64,000 bases of DNA from Yersinia mollaretii ATCC 43969 (GTDB lineage: Bacteria > Pseudomonadota > Gammaproteobacteria > Enterobacterales > Enterobacteriaceae), in the NCBI RefSeq assembly GCF_013282725.1, contig NZ_CP054043.1, positions 4,340,001 through 4,404,000 on the forward strand, given 5' to 3'. The position numbers and the translations under genes are program-made. The notes below the pieces were generated by a model, which saw only the letters and a program-made list of their open reading frames with translations, was not told the origin of the DNA and ran no database searches. This document shows, one piece after another, positions 44,275-54,948 of this stretch (positions are counted from its first letter, which is position 1; the number at the start of each line of letters is the position of its first letter).

Positions 44275-46338
44275 ATGGGTCAGGAAAAGCTCTACATCGA
44301 GAAAGAACTCAGCTGGTTAGCCTTTAATGAGCGGGTATTGCAAGAAGCAGCGGATAAGAGCAATCCACTCATTGAGCGGATGCGATTCCTCGGCATTTAC
44401 TCCAACAATTTGGATGAGTTCTATAAAGTCCGTTTCGCCGATCTAAAACGGCGCATTTTAATTAGCGAAGAGCAAGGCTCTGCCGTGACCTCGCGCCATT
44501 TGCTGAAAAAAATTCAGAGCAAAGTGGTGAAGGCCGACCAAGAATTTGATGGGCTGTATAATGATCTTTTGCTGGAGATGGCGCGTAATCAGATCTTCCT
44601 GATTAATGAGCGGCAAATATCCGAGAATCAGCAAATGTGGCTAAAGCTCTATTTTAAGCAGCATCTACGCCAGCACATCACACCGATTCTGATTAATCAT
44701 GACACCAATTTGGTGCAGTTTTTAAAAGACGATTATACCTATTTGGCAGTGGAAATTATCCGTGGTCAGGATATTGCTTATGCCCTGCTGGAAATTCCTT
44801 CAGATAAAGTACCGCGCTTTGTTAATTTGCCGCCAGAGGCTCCTCGCCGCCGCAAGCCAATGATATTACTTGATAATATATTGCGTTATTGCCTCGATGA
44901 GATATTTAAAGGCTTCTTTGATTACGACGCGCTAAATGCTTATTCAATGAAGATGACCCGCGATGCTGAATATGATCTGGTCACGGAGATGGAATCCAGC
45001 TTGCTGGAACTGATGTCATCGAGCCTAAAACAACGACTGACGGCAGAACCGGTACGCTTTGTTTATCAACGTGATATGCCCGATGAGATGGTGGAGTTAC
45101 TGCGCGGCAAGCTGGGCATCTCTAACGATGATTCGGTAATCGCCGGTGGCCGCTATCATAATTTCAAAGACTTTATTAGCTTCCCCAATGTCGGCAAAAG
45201 CAATCTGGTGAACAAACTCATGCCGCGCCTGCGCCATGTTTGGTTTGATAAATTCCGCAATGGCTTTGATGCCATTCGTGAACAAGATGTGCTGCTCTAT
45301 TATCCGTATCACACCTTTGAGCACGTTTTGGAATTACTGCGTCAGGCCTCTTTCGATCCCAGCGTATTGGCCATTAAAATCAATATTTATCGCGTCGCCA
45401 AGGATTCACGCATAATCGAATCCATGATCCATGCCGCCCATAATGGGAAGAAAGTGACGGTGGTGGTGGAATTACAGGCGCGTTTCGATGAAGAAGCCAA
45501 TATTCATTGGGCTAAAAGTCTGACCGCCGCTGGGGTGCACGTTATTTTCTCCGCGCCGGGCTTAAAGATCCATGCCAAGTTATTCCTTATTTCCCGCCTC
45601 GAAGGCGATGAAATCGTGCGCTATGCTCATATCGGCACCGGTAACTTTAACGAAAAAACGGCGCGTCTTTATACCGACTACTCATTACTGACGGCAGATG
45701 CGCGTATCACCAATGAAGTGCGCCGCGTATTTAACTTTATTGAGAATCCCTATCGCCCGGTGAAATTCGATAATTTGATGGTGTCACCACAAAACTCGCG
45801 CATCATGCTCTACCAATTGATTGATCAAGAAATTATTCATGCTCAGGCGGGCGAAAGCGCCGGCATTTCCCTGAAAATAAATAATTTAGTGGATAAAGGG
45901 CTGGTAGATAGGTTATATAGCGCCTCCAGTGCAGGGGTGAAAGTCCGGCTATTAGTTCGCGGGATGTGTTCGTTGATCCCGAATATACCGGGGATCAGCG
46001 ATAATATTCAGGTCACCAGTATTGTTGATCGCTTCTTAGAGCATGATCGGGTGTACGTCTTCGAGAATAAAGGCGACAAACTGGTGTATCTCTCCTCCGC
46101 TGACTGGATGACCCGTAATATTGATTACCGCATTGAAGTGGCTGTCTCGTTGCTTGATCCGAAATTAAAGCAGCGGGTGTTGGATATTTTAGAGCTGCTA
46201 TTCAACGACACGGTAAAAGCCCGTTATATTGATAAAGAACTGAGTAATCGTTATGTACCGCGTGGTAACAGGCGCAAAGTACGTGCACAGATTGCCATCT
46301 ATGATTATTTAAAAGCGCTGGAACAACCAGAGCAGTAG
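44275..46338 (+). CDS. ppk: Polyphosphate kinase Ppk
   Basis: The 687-aa peripheral membrane enzyme makes polyphosphate from ATP. E. coli Ppk is 688 aa and begins [29 protein letters not shown]; ATG 44275 reproduces this and the upstream ATG 44188 is rejected. The phospholipase-D-like His motifs are visible: [10 protein letters not shown] (autophosphorylated His region) and EHDRVYVF. ppx follows after 10 bp. It is divergent from the pst genes. Confidence 0.97.
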   Translation: MGQEKLYIEKELSWLAFNERVLQEAADKSNPLIERMRFLGIYSNNLDEFYKVRFADLKRRILISEEQGSAVTSRHLLKKIQSKVVKADQEFDGLYNDLLLEMARNQIFLINERQISENQQMWLKLYFKQHLRQHITPILINHDTNLVQFLKDDYTYLAVEIIRGQDIAYALLEIPSDKVPRFVNLPPEAPRRRKPMILLDNILRYCLDEIFKGFFDYDALNAYSMKMTRDAEYDLVTEMESSLLELMSSSLKQRLTAEPVRFVYQRDMPDEMVELLRGKLGISNDDSVIAGGRYHNFKDFISFPNVGKSNLVNKLMPRLRHVWFDKFRNGFDAIREQDVLLYYPYHTFEHVLELLRQASFDPSVLAIKINIYRVAKDSRIIESMIHAAHNGKKVTVVVELQARFDEEANIHWAKSLTAAGVHVIFSAPGLKIHAKLFLISRLEGDEIVRYAHIGTGNFNEKTARLYTDYSLLTADARITNEVRRVFNFIENPYRPVKFDNLMVSPQNSRIMLYQLIDQEIIHAQAGESAGISLKINNLVDKGLVDRLYSASSAGVKVRLLVRGMCSLIPNIPGISDNIQVTSIVDRFLEHDRVYVFENKGDKLVYLSSADWMTRNIDYRIEVAVSLLDPKLKQRVLDILELLFNDTVKARYIDKELSNRYVPRGNRRKVRAQIAIYDYLKALEQPEQ

Positions 46339-46348
46339 GGTTAAAACT

Positions 46349-47911
46349 ATGCCGCTAACCAATAACTCGACTAGCACCAAACCGCAGGAAATTGCGGCTA
46401 TCGACTTGGGATCGAACAGTTTCCATATGGTAATTGCCCGCGTGGTCAATGGCGCGTTGCAGGTTTTAGGCCGCCTAAAGCAGCGTGTGCATCTGGCTGA
46501 TGGTCTCGATAGCAATAATATGCTCAGCGAAGAGGCCATTGAGCGGGGCTTGGCTTGTTTGGCGCTGTTTGCTGAGCGCTTGCAGGGCTTCTCTCCGGAT
46601 AACGTCTGTATCGTCGGCACCCACTCACTGCGACAAGCGGCGAATGCGGAAACCTTCCTCAAGCGGGCGGCTGAAGTGATTCCTTACCCCATCGAGATCA
46701 TCTCCGGTCAGGAAGAGGCGCGTCTGATTTTCATGGGCGTCGAGCACACGCAGCCGGAGAAAGGCCGCAAGTTGGTGATTGATATTGGTGGCGGTTCCAC
46801 CGAGTTGGTGATTGGCGAAGATTTTGAACCGCTGCTGGTCGAGAGCCGCCGAATGGGCTGTGTCAGTTTTGCCCAACAGTTCTTCCCCCACGGTGAAATC
46901 AGCAAAACCAACTTCAAGCGCGCCCGTTTGGCGGCAGCCCAGAAGCTGGAAAATCTGGCGTGGCAGTACCGAATTCAGGGCTGGCAGTATGCGCTGGGCG
47001 CATCCGGCACCATTAAAGCCACCTACGAAGTGCTGGTGGAGATGGGCGAGAAAGATGGCTTAATCACCCCTGAGCGCCTCGAAATGCTGGTCGAGCAGGT
47101 GCTGCAATTCAAACACTTCTCGGCCCTGAGCTTACCGGGGTTATCAGAAGATCGCCAATCGGTGTTTGTTCCGGGGCTGGCTATCCTGTGTGGGGTTTTC
47201 GATGCCTTAGCAGTCAAAGAGTTACGTCTATCCGATGGCGCGCTACGTGAAGGTGTGCTGTATGAGATGGAGGGCCGTTTCCGCCATCAGGATATCCGTC
47301 AGCGCACCGCCAAAAGTTTGGCTGAACACTATAATATTGATCGCGAGCAGGCCCGTCGGGTGCTGGAAACCACCGAGCAACTCTATACCCAGTGGCTAGC
47401 GCAGAATACCAAGCTGGTGCAACCGCAACTTGAAGCGTTGCTGAAATGGGCCGCGATGCTGCACGAAGTGGGCCTCAGCATTAATCACAGCGGAATGCAC
47501 CGCCATTCGGCCTATATTCTGCAAAACACCAACTTGCCGGGCTTCAATCAGGAGCAGCAGTTGCTGTTGGCAACCTTGGTCCGTATGCACCGTAAAGCCA
47601 TTAAGCTGGATGAGCTGCCGCGCTTAAATTTATTCAAGAAAAAGTATTATTTGCCGTTAATTCAATTATTGCGTCTGAGCACCTTGCTGAATAATCAGCG
47701 TCAATCGACCACCACACCAGAGAGCTTGCGTCTGATCACTGATGATAGCCACTGGACATTGCGTTTCCCTGCGGGTTATCTGGCACAAAATAATCTGGTG
47801 CAACTGGATTTTGAGCGCGAGCAGGCTTACTGGGATGATGTGGTCGGCTGGAAGTTGATCATCGAGGAAGAAGCGCCAGAAGAGGCTGAACCTACCGAGC
47901 CGAAGGTCTAA
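46349..47911 (+). CDS. ppx: Exopolyphosphatase Ppx
   Basis: The 520-aa ASKHA-fold hydrolase has [17 protein letters not shown] at the N-terminus, [15 protein letters not shown] as second phosphate loop, and a C-terminal HD-like helical domain ([21 protein letters not shown]). It releases phosphate from polyphosphate ends and can cleave pppGpp. It is co-transcribed with ppk. The C-terminus is acidic ([12 protein letters not shown]). Confidence 0.96.
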   Translation: MPLTNNSTSTKPQEIAAIDLGSNSFHMVIARVVNGALQVLGRLKQRVHLADGLDSNNMLSEEAIERGLACLALFAERLQGFSPDNVCIVGTHSLRQAANAETFLKRAAEVIPYPIEIISGQEEARLIFMGVEHTQPEKGRKLVIDIGGGSTELVIGEDFEPLLVESRRMGCVSFAQQFFPHGEISKTNFKRARLAAAQKLENLAWQYRIQGWQYALGASGTIKATYEVLVEMGEKDGLITPERLEMLVEQVLQFKHFSALSLPGLSEDRQSVFVPGLAILCGVFDALAVKELRLSDGALREGVLYEMEGRFRHQDIRQRTAKSLAEHYNIDREQARRVLETTEQLYTQWLAQNTKLVQPQLEALLKWAAMLHEVGLSINHSGMHRHSAYILQNTNLPGFNQEQQLLLATLVRMHRKAIKLDELPRLNLFKKKYYLPLIQLLRLSTLLNNQRQSTTTPESLRLITDDSHWTLRFPAGYLAQNNLVQLDFEREQAYWDDVVGWKLIIEEEAPEEAEPTEPKV

Positions 47912-47913
47912 TC

Positions 47914-48140
47914 AGCGCGGCAAACAAGTGAGTCCCGATGAGCTGACTCAAGTCAGTGATTCGGGTAAACGAGTGCAGCTAACACCGCGGCAGCGCCCAG
48001 CAGACAGGGCTTGCCCAAAGTCATTGGCGTTGCAGCAAGGCAGCAAACAAGTGCATCCCGATGAGCTGACTCAAGTCAGTGATTCGGGTAAACGAGTGCA
48101 GCTAACACCGCGGCAGCGCCAAGGACGAAGGGGAAAAGGG
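47914..48140. repeat. Two tandem ERIC-type elements between ppx and yfgG
   Basis: Two copies of the block CCCGATGAGCTGACTCAAGT / CAGTGATTCGGGTAAACGAG / TGCAGCTAACACCGCGGCAG (47934-47996 and 48057-48119) are nearly identical over more than 80 bp, separated by CCCAAAGTCATTGGCGTTGC. The first lacks its left end. The second ends in GACGAAGGGG just before yfgG. Confidence 0.88.
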
Positions 48141-48145
48141 GAAAC

Positions 48146-48337
48146 ATGAAGAGACGGCCATCAACACAACTAACAAAAATAATCCTACTGGTGAGCTTCC
48201 TCATCCTATTTGGCCGCTTATTGTATGCCGCCATTGCTTCTGTTTCGCATCATCAAGAACGGCGTGAAGCGCAGCGGGTCGAGCAGTCTATTGAGGGCGA
48301 ATCCCCTGGCCCTCATGAGACTGATCTTACCCCTTAG
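48146..48337 (+). CDS. yfgG: YfgG-family small membrane protein
   Basis: The 63-aa protein has a basic start, one TM segment (IILLVSFLILFGRLLYAAIA) and a charged tail. It aligns with E. coli YfgG (63 aa, also next to ppx): shared pattern T-I-LL-SF---FGR--Y----HHQ---EAQ. Its role is not settled; E. coli YfgG has been connected to metal stress and peroxidase-like phenotypes. The leader GGGGAAACATG is continuous with an ERIC end. Confidence 0.85.
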   Translation: MKRRPSTQLTKIILLVSFLILFGRLLYAAIASVSHHQERREAQRVEQSIEGESPGPHETDLTP

Positions 48338-48339
48338 AG

Positions 48340-48378
48340 ACCAGCGAACACCCCTGAAATTTCAAGTACAAAGGTTAA
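48340..48378. repeat. ERIC right-end remnant before mgtE
   Basis: AGCGAACACCCCTGAAATTTC-AAGTACAAAGGTTAATA is recognisable as an ERIC right end (compare CACCCCTGCAACTTC-AAGAACGAAGGGTATA at purN). Its AAAGG is the probable mgtE ribosome-binding site. Confidence 0.65.
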
Positions 48379-48382
48379 TACT

Positions 48383-49858
48383 ATGCCTGTACCGATAATG
48401 CCTGCATCACTCTCTGCCGTTGTCAAAAACAAAACTAAAAACAATGCGAAAAAACTGGCTGAGATACGCAACCGGATACTCTCCCTATTACTGAATAATA
48501 AAGCCTTGGTTGACGGTATTCTTGGCCGTCAGGAGGATCGGGAAAAGCTCAGCGATGAGCAGTTGTCAGCACAAACGCTAGAAATCAAAAATCTGCTCGA
48601 TGACCTACACGCGGCGGACCTTGCCGACCTGCTCGAAGCCCTGCCCAATGACGAACGTTTGGCCTTGTGGCGCTTAGTCAAAAATGAGAAGCGCGGCCAA
48701 ACCTTGGTTGAGGTCTCTGAGACGGTGTGGGACACCCTGATCAAAGAGATGAGCGACAAAGATCTGCTCAAGGCGATGCGCACTTTGCATGTCGATGAGC
48801 AAGCTTATCTGGCCGAATATCTACCACGAAATCTGATGGGCCGTCTGCTCACCTCACTGGACCCCGACCAGCGCGCCCGCGTGCGGGAAGTGATCCAGTA
48901 TGGCCGTGACACTGTCGGTCAGATGATGGATTTCGAGCTGGTCACCGTGCGCGCAGACGTGACACTGGCGACAGTACAGCGCTATTTGCGCTATCGGAAA
49001 AACATTCCCGACGCGACAGATAAAATCTTCGTCATTGACCGCAAGAATACCTTACTCGGCGAATTGCCACTGACCGCGATCCTGCTCAACGCACCGGACA
49101 CCAAGGTTTTTCAGGTCATGGAGAGCAACCCGACCACCTTCCAACCCGAGCAAAAAGCGGAAGATGCGGCTGGCGCATTTGAACGTTATGACTTAATCAG
49201 TGCGGCGGTGATTGATGCCAAAGGCAAACTGATGGGCCGCCTGACCATCGAAGAGATCGTCGATGTGGTCAATGAAGAGAGCGACACCACCTTAAGACGG
49301 ATGGGGGGCTTAAGCCCGGAAGAGGATGTCTTCTCTCCCGTTGGCCGTGCGGTCCGTACCCGCTGGTCATGGCTAGCGATCAACCTTTGTACCGCGTTTG
49401 TGGCCTCACGGGTGATCGGCCTATTCGAAGATACTATTTCGCAACTGGTGGCACTGGCGGCATTAATGCCCATCGTGGCCGGCATTGGCGGTAACACCGG
49501 CAATCAAACCATCACCATGATTGTCCGCGCCTTAGCGTTGCATCATATTCAGCAGGGCAATGTGACCTTCCTGATGTTCAGGGAGTTGGGGGTGGCCCTG
49601 ATCAATGGATTGGTCTGGGGCGGTATCATGGGGGTGGTCACTTATCTGCTCTATGGCGACCCAGCAATGGGTGGCGTCATGACATTGGCCATGATGCTGA
49701 ATTTGTTAATGGCGGCATTAATGGGGGTCATTATCCCGATGACCATGGCCCGATTAGGCCGTGATCCCGCCATCGGCTCCAGTGTGATGATCACAGCCAT
49801 CACCGATACTGGCGGCTTTTTCATCTTTCTGGGACTCGCCACCCTATTCTTAGTGTAG
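48383..49858 (+). CDS. mgtE: Magnesium transporter MgtE
   Basis: The 491-aa channel has an N-terminal superhelical domain (about 25-150; LLDDLHAADLADLLEALP), a CBS pair (about 150-280), a plug-helix region and five TM helices (from about 310). The pore motif PIVAGIGGNTGNQT is present. Cytosolic Mg2+ binding to the N and CBS domains closes such channels. The start ATG 48383 follows AAAGG. It is not part of the E. coli locus; E. coli K-12 lacks mgtE. Confidence 0.95.
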   Translation: MPVPIMPASLSAVVKNKTKNNAKKLAEIRNRILSLLLNNKALVDGILGRQEDREKLSDEQLSAQTLEIKNLLDDLHAADLADLLEALPNDERLALWRLVKNEKRGQTLVEVSETVWDTLIKEMSDKDLLKAMRTLHVDEQAYLAEYLPRNLMGRLLTSLDPDQRARVREVIQYGRDTVGQMMDFELVTVRADVTLATVQRYLRYRKNIPDATDKIFVIDRKNTLLGELPLTAILLNAPDTKVFQVMESNPTTFQPEQKAEDAAGAFERYDLISAAVIDAKGKLMGRLTIEEIVDVVNEESDTTLRRMGGLSPEEDVFSPVGRAVRTRWSWLAINLCTAFVASRVIGLFEDTISQLVALAALMPIVAGIGGNTGNQTITMIVRALALHHIQQGNVTFLMFRELGVALINGLVWGGIMGVVTYLLYGDPAMGGVMTLAMMLNLLMAALMGVIIPMTMARLGRDPAIGSSVMITAITDTGGFFIFLGLATLFLV

Positions 49859-49944
49859 TCATTATGATAAAAAACAATTAATTGTCGTTCGACAAAACGC
49901 GTCGCAGTCAGCCGTGCTCATCTATACTAAACTTTTGAATATGA

Positions 49945-49970
49945 CCGCATTTTAAATGCGGCCTATTTTT
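49945..49970 (+). terminator. Terminator of mgtE
   Basis: CCGCAT-TTTAA-ATGCGG followed by CCTATTTTT, about 85 bp after the stop codon. Confidence 0.8.
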
Positions 49971-50027
49971 ATGTGATGGGGCTTTCCCATCATAAACAGC
50001 ATAATGGCGAGTAAAATAAGGCGTTCT

Positions 50028-53000
50028 ATGGATCTCAGCGCGGCCGAAAAACCGGCACCTGACAATAAAACCATTCTGCACATCACTATCGTCAGCGTAG
50101 TGGTGTTTTTGCTTGCACTCTTTTGTATCCAACTCTCTGAGCAATCAGAAAATCTGGCCCCGCTGTGGTTCCCAACCGCCGTGTTAATGGTGGCCCTGTT
50201 CCACCACCCTTCGCGCTACTGGTCGTGGCAATTATTGTCGGCGGGAATCTGTATCGTTGCCGCTAACTTTATTTTATATGGCGTCAGTTGGTTCCCGCTG
50301 CCGCTCACCGCGATCAATCTGGCGGAGTCCACCGTCGGGGCATGGTTGCTGCGCAGATTCCTGCAACCCAAAGACCCGCTGAATAATCTGTTTAGTTGGC
50401 TCAAGTTCTCGATTTGCACCGTGATTGTCGTGCCGCTGCTGAGCGGGCTGGCAGCAGCTTGGTACTTGTCACCACAAAACGGCAGCTTTACGCAAGTGCT
50501 CACCGTGTGGTTTATGTCCGAAGCCATCGGCATGTTAGCGCTTGGGCCTGTGGGGCTGCTCTATCGCCGGGGCTACTTCAATATCGCGACCAAGAGTAAA
50601 GCGCTGTTTGACATGATGGGGATGATGATCTTATCGCTGGCTGCTTGCTATATCGGCCTGATTTATCTGCCCTTCCCTTTCACTTTTGTCATTATGGCGT
50701 TGATCTGGACCGCCATCCGCTTGCCCCGTTTTGAGACATTTACCGTCTGTTTTCTCGCCACCTTACTGATCGCGATGATGATCAATTTTAATCTATTTAC
50801 CCTTCAGGGCGATACCACACTGTCGGTTCAGGCGTTCTCCTTTATTCCGTTATTGATGGTGTTAATCCCCCCCCATGCGATGGCGATGGTGATGCACTCT
50901 TTCCGCATGGAGAAAGAGCATATTATTGAGAGTGAAAACCGCTTTCGTAATGCTATGGAGTACTCCGCCATCGGCATGGCGCTGGTTTCACCGGAAGGCA
51001 AATGGATGCAGGTGAATCAGGCATTGTGCAAGCTGCTGGATTACTCTCAGGAGACCTTACTGACCCTGACTTTCCAGCAAATTACTCATCCAGAAGATCT
51101 CTCGGCTGACCTGAAATTACTTGATGACCTGTACCATGACCGCATCCCCAGCTACTCGATGGAGAAGCGCTATATCCGCAGCGATGGCGAGGTGGTGTGG
51201 GCGCTGCTGGTGGTTAGTGTGGTGCGAGATCACCAACAACAACCGCTCTACTACATCTCGCAGGTCGAGGACATCAATGATCTGAAAAAGACCGAGATCA
51301 TTAACCGCCGCCTAATGGAGCGCATTACACTCGCCAACGAAGCGGGCGGTATTGGCATCTGGGAGTTGGACCTGAGAAAACAGCTCATCAGTTGGGATAA
51401 GCGGATGTACGAACTTTTCCATGTCCCGCTGCACACCCCAGTTGATGATAATGTTTGGCGGCAATACATTCACCCGGAAGATTTAAACCGGGTCAATCGC
51501 GAATACAGCGCGGCCCTCAATCAGCGCCAGCCCTATCGTCTGGAGTTCCGGTTACTGTTGCCGAACGGTGAGATTGTCCATCTGCGCAATCAGGCCAATA
51601 TGGTCTGTGATAAGAGCGGCAATATTCTGCGGGTGATTGGCACCACGCTGGACATGACCGAGATCAGAAACCTGACGGAAGCCCTGCACGAAGAGAAAGA
51701 GCGGCTGCATATCACACTGGACTCCATCGGCGAAGCGGTGGTCTGCACCGATCAGGAGATGAAAATTACCTTTATGAACCCGGTCGCCGAGAAAATGACC
51801 GGTTGGGCCAACACCATCGCGCTGGGTCAGCCCGTCAACCATATCATCAAGCTGACCCATGGCGTCGATGGTCCAGAAATTGAGAACCCAATAGAGCATT
51901 GTCTCAACCATCGACCTTACTCTTCGCTGAATGAGTCGATAGTATTACATCATCGCGACGGGCAATATTACGACATTCAGGAGTCGGTTGCGCCGCTGAA
52001 AACCCTCGAAGGCGGCGTAGTCGGGGCGGTGATGGTGTTCCAGGATGTCGGCGAGTCTCGCGCCATGATGCGCAAACTCAGCCACAGCGCACTGCACGAT
52101 AATCTGACTAGCCTGCCCAACCGCGCCAATTTTGAAAATAAATTGAAAGCGGCGATTCAGGTTAGTGTCGAGCTTAACCAGCAACATGCGCTGGCCTTCC
52201 TCGATTTAGACTATTTTAAAGCCGTCAACGACACAGCAGGGCATCCGGCGGGGGATGCCCTGCTGAAAGAGCTGAGCCAGTTAATGCGCCAGCACTTACG
52301 CAACAGCGATTGTGTCGCACGCCTCGGCGGGGATGAGTTTGGTTTGCTGATGCTCAATTGCACCCTGCCCCACGCCAAAGCCATCACCCAAAGTCTGGTC
52401 TCGATGATCAATGGCTACCATTTCTACTGGGAAGATAAGCTCTATCGTATTGGTGCCAGCGCGGGTGTGACCCAAATCAGCAGCAGCAACAATCAGCGCA
52501 GTGAAATCATGGCGCAGGCCGATATCGCCTGTTATACCGCCAAGCACAGTGGACGCGGTCAGGTGTTCCTCTATCAGCCACGGCAAAAACAGCTATTGGC
52601 TCGCCAGCACGAATTGCTGAGCAAAGAGGATGTTGAAAATATCCTCAGTGAGAGCCAACTGACACTACAACTGACCCCGACTGCGCCACCCAAAACGCCG
52701 CTGTCCGTCTGTTTTTATCAGGTCAGTTTTGTAGTCACTCGGCCACAAAATATGAATGTCAGCCAAGCCGCATTTCAGGAAGCCGCGCTGCTGTATGGCC
52801 TACTGCCGCAAATGGATGGCTGGGTGTGCGAACAATTGTTAGTGGCGCACGCCGAGGCCATTAACCGCAAAGGGCTGGCACTGGCTATCCCGTTATCAGA
52901 GATAGCGCTGCTCAAAGAGGATTTCCGCCAATCACTGCTATCACTGGTGCAACAGACCCCGCTGCCCCCGCAAAGTCTCTACTGGATGGTCGATGAATCT

Positions 53001-53378
53001 ACCCTGCTGCAATATCCGTTTGCCATTGGTAATTTCCTCGCCAAGCTGCAAGAGCAGGGGTGCCAGCTCATCGTCAAAGAATTTGGTCATAATCTAAACG
53101 ATTTTGAGCTATTGGCTGAGCACACCATCAACTACCTGAAATTCAACAGCGATTTAATTGCCCATATCCATATTAATCAAATGGATGAGGTGCTGGTGTC
53201 GATCATCAATGGCACGGCGCAGCGGGCCAATATCGCCACACTGGCAGGCCCGGCGGAGTTACCTCCAACCCTCAGCAAGCTGATTGCGATTGGTGTCGAT
53301 TTAGCCGACGGCGAAACCATTGGCCGCACCCAGCCGCTGTCTGAGGTACTTCACAGCGGCTATTTCGCGGCGAAGTGA
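50028..53378 (+). CDS. dgcE: Diguanylate cyclase DgcE (YegE) with MASE1, PAS, GGDEF and degenerate EAL domains
   Basis: The ~1116-aa membrane sensor aligns with E. coli DgcE along its length. Domains: MASE1 with about eight TMs (15-295), three PAS domains (about 305-425, 430-555, 560-680), GGDEF (about 690-850; GGDEF at 767-771 with an inhibitory RNSD five residues before it), and a C-terminal EAL-like domain lacking the EAL signature. It should synthesise c-di-GMP. ATG 50028 has AAGG upstream; ATG 50004 adds eight residues. The 3' end is part of a short tandem repeat. Confidence 0.95.
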   Translation: MDLSAAEKPAPDNKTILHITIVSVVVFLLALFCIQLSEQSENLAPLWFPTAVLMVALFHHPSRYWSWQLLSAGICIVAANFILYGVSWFPLPLTAINLAESTVGAWLLRRFLQPKDPLNNLFSWLKFSICTVIVVPLLSGLAAAWYLSPQNGSFTQVLTVWFMSEAIGMLALGPVGLLYRRGYFNIATKSKALFDMMGMMILSLAACYIGLIYLPFPFTFVIMALIWTAIRLPRFETFTVCFLATLLIAMMINFNLFTLQGDTTLSVQAFSFIPLLMVLIPPHAMAMVMHSFRMEKEHIIESENRFRNAMEYSAIGMALVSPEGKWMQVNQALCKLLDYSQETLLTLTFQQITHPEDLSADLKLLDDLYHDRIPSYSMEKRYIRSDGEVVWALLVVSVVRDHQQQPLYYISQVEDINDLKKTEIINRRLMERITLANEAGGIGIWELDLRKQLISWDKRMYELFHVPLHTPVDDNVWRQYIHPEDLNRVNREYSAALNQRQPYRLEFRLLLPNGEIVHLRNQANMVCDKSGNILRVIGTTLDMTEIRNLTEALHEEKERLHITLDSIGEAVVCTDQEMKITFMNPVAEKMTGWANTIALGQPVNHIIKLTHGVDGPEIENPIEHCLNHRPYSSLNESIVLHHRDGQYYDIQESVAPLKTLEGGVVGAVMVFQDVGESRAMMRKLSHSALHDNLTSLPNRANFENKLKAAIQVSVELNQQHALAFLDLDYFKAVNDTAGHPAGDALLKELSQLMRQHLRNSDCVARLGGDEFGLLMLNCTLPHAKAITQSLVSMINGYHFYWEDKLYRIGASAGVTQISSSNNQRSEIMAQADIACYTAKHSGRGQVFLYQPRQKQLLARQHELLSKEDVENILSESQLTLQLTPTAPPKTPLSVCFYQVSFVVTRPQNMNVSQAAFQEAALLYGLLPQMDGWVCEQLLVAHAEAINRKGLALAIPLSEIALLKEDFRQSLLSLVQQTPLPPQSLYWMVDESTLLQYPFAIGNFLAKLQEQGCQLIVKEFGHNLNDFELLAEHTINYLKFNSDLIAHIHINQMDEVLVSIINGTAQRANIATLAGPAELPPTLSKLIAIGVDLADGETIGRTQPLSEVLHSGYFAAK

Positions 53379-53417
53379 TTTTCGTGGCAAGTCATTTTCG
53401 CGGCGAAATTATTTTCG
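53364..53417. repeat. Degenerate ~17-bp tandem repeat at the dgcE stop
   Basis: Consecutive units read TTCGCGGCGAAGTGATT, TTCGTGGCAAGTCATT and TTCGCGGCGAAATTATT, then TTCGAGACTACGTCATC. The first includes the dgcE stop codon. The rest of 53379-53595 holds no gene. Confidence 0.7.
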
Positions 53418-53595
53418 AGACTACGTCATCCGCCCCCTCTTGCTTCAATCCCCCCCCTCGACAGCGCCTTAGCAGATATTTTTATCCCTTAGGCGCAGTT
53501 CTCTGCTGCACGATAAAAAAATCCCTGATTTGGCGATTGCTCCGCTGCCTACTCTGGGGTAAAGTCGGCCCCTTTTATTTGGCCTGGGGGCAATG

Positions 53596-54948
53596 ATGTT
53601 CATTGGATTTGACTACGGCACAGCAAACTGCTCAGTTGCCGTGATGCGGGGCGATGATCCCGAATTGCTGACGCTGGAAAATAGTGACGTCTATCTGCCA
53701 TCCATGCTGTGTGCACCCACACGGGAAGCGGTCAGTGAGTGCCTGCACCGCCATTGGCAAGTGCCGACAGGCAGTGACGAAAACCAGCAACTCTTACGCC
53801 GGGCCATGACGTTTAACCGCGAAGAAGATATTCCGGTCACTGCTGATAGCCTGATGTTCGGCCTCTCCGCGCTGGCGCAATATATTGAAGATCCAGAAGA
53901 AGTTTACTTTGTAAAATCACCCAAATCCTTCTTGGGGGCCAATGGCCTGAAGCCGCAGCAACTGGCGCTGTTTGAGGATTTGGTCTGCGCCATGATGTTC
54001 CATATTAAGCGGCAGGCAGAGTCCGTCTTGGCCGCAGAAATCAACCAAACGGTGATTGGTCGCCCGGTCAACTTTCAGGGTTCCGGTGGCGAAGAGGCCA
54101 ATCGTCAGGCCGAAGGCATTTTATTGCGCGCTGCACAACGTGCCGGTTTTCGCGATATCGCCTTCCAGTTTGAGCCAGTCGCGGCGGGGCTGGACTTTGA
54201 AGCCACACTGACCGAAGAGAAAACCGTGCTGGTGGTGGATATTGGCGGCGGAACCACGGACTGCTCAGTGCTGTTGATGGGGCCGAAATGGCAGGGCGTG
54301 GCGGACCGCCAGCAAAGTCTACTGGGCCACAGTGGTTGCCGCGTCGGCGGTAACGATCTGGATATCATGCTCGCGTTTAAGCAACTGATGCCGCTGTTTG
54401 GTATGGGGGGCGAAACTGAAAAAGGCATTGCCATGCCGTCGCTGCCCTACTGGAATGCGGTTGCCACCAATGATGTTCCGGCGCAGAGCGACTTCTACAG
54501 CATCGCCAATGGCCGCTTCTTACGAGATCTGATCCGCGACGCGGCGAATCCGCAGCAAGTGGAGCGCCTGCTGAAAGTGTATCAACAGCGCCTCAGCTAC
54601 CGCATCGTGCGGGCCGCCGAAGAGAGCAAAATTGCCCTGTCCGAGCAGGAGCAGGTCGCCGCCGCACTGAGTTTTGTCCAGCCGGAATTGGGCCAGACCA
54701 TCAGCCAACAGCAGTTAGCCGAGGCCATCTCCCAGCCGCTGCAACGGATTCAGGAGCAAGTCAGCCTCGCGCTCTCCACCAGCCAGATCACCCCAGATGT
54801 GATCTATCTGACCGGTGGCAGCGCCCGCTCTCCGTTACTGCGTGCCGCCTTGCAGCAGCAACTGCCGGGTATCCCGTTAGTGGGTGGCAATGACTTTGGC
54901 TCAGTCACCGCCGGGTTAGCACGCTGGGCGCAGACACTGTATCGGTAA
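53596..54948 (+). CDS. yegD: YegD, Hsp70-family (DnaK-like) ATPase
   Basis: The 450-aa actin/Hsp70-fold protein has phosphate-loop 1 FIGFDYGTANCSVAV, phosphate-loop 2 VLVVDIGGGTTDCSVLL and the adenosine motif YLTGGSARSP. It has no substrate-binding domain of normal DnaK length. It follows E. coli YegD residue by residue; the client is unknown. ATG 53596 gives the E. coli N-terminus and spacing from GGGGG; ATG 53593 is adjacent. In E. coli yegE and yegD are near each other too. Confidence 0.94.
   Translation: MFIGFDYGTANCSVAVMRGDDPELLTLENSDVYLPSMLCAPTREAVSECLHRHWQVPTGSDENQQLLRRAMTFNREEDIPVTADSLMFGLSALAQYIEDPEEVYFVKSPKSFLGANGLKPQQLALFEDLVCAMMFHIKRQAESVLAAEINQTVIGRPVNFQGSGGEEANRQAEGILLRAAQRAGFRDIAFQFEPVAAGLDFEATLTEEKTVLVVDIGGGTTDCSVLLMGPKWQGVADRQQSLLGHSGCRVGGNDLDIMLAFKQLMPLFGMGGETEKGIAMPSLPYWNAVATNDVPAQSDFYSIANGRFLRDLIRDAANPQQVERLLKVYQQRLSYRIVRAAEESKIALSEQEQVAAALSFVQPELGQTISQQQLAEAISQPLQRIQEQVSLALSTSQITPDVIYLTGGSARSPLLRAALQQQLPGIPLVGGNDFGSVTAGLARWAQTLYR

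Noticed and set aside
53375..53596. 73-codon frame between dgcE and yegD
   Set aside because: It translates the short tandem repeats and the yegD leader; no protein-like features.
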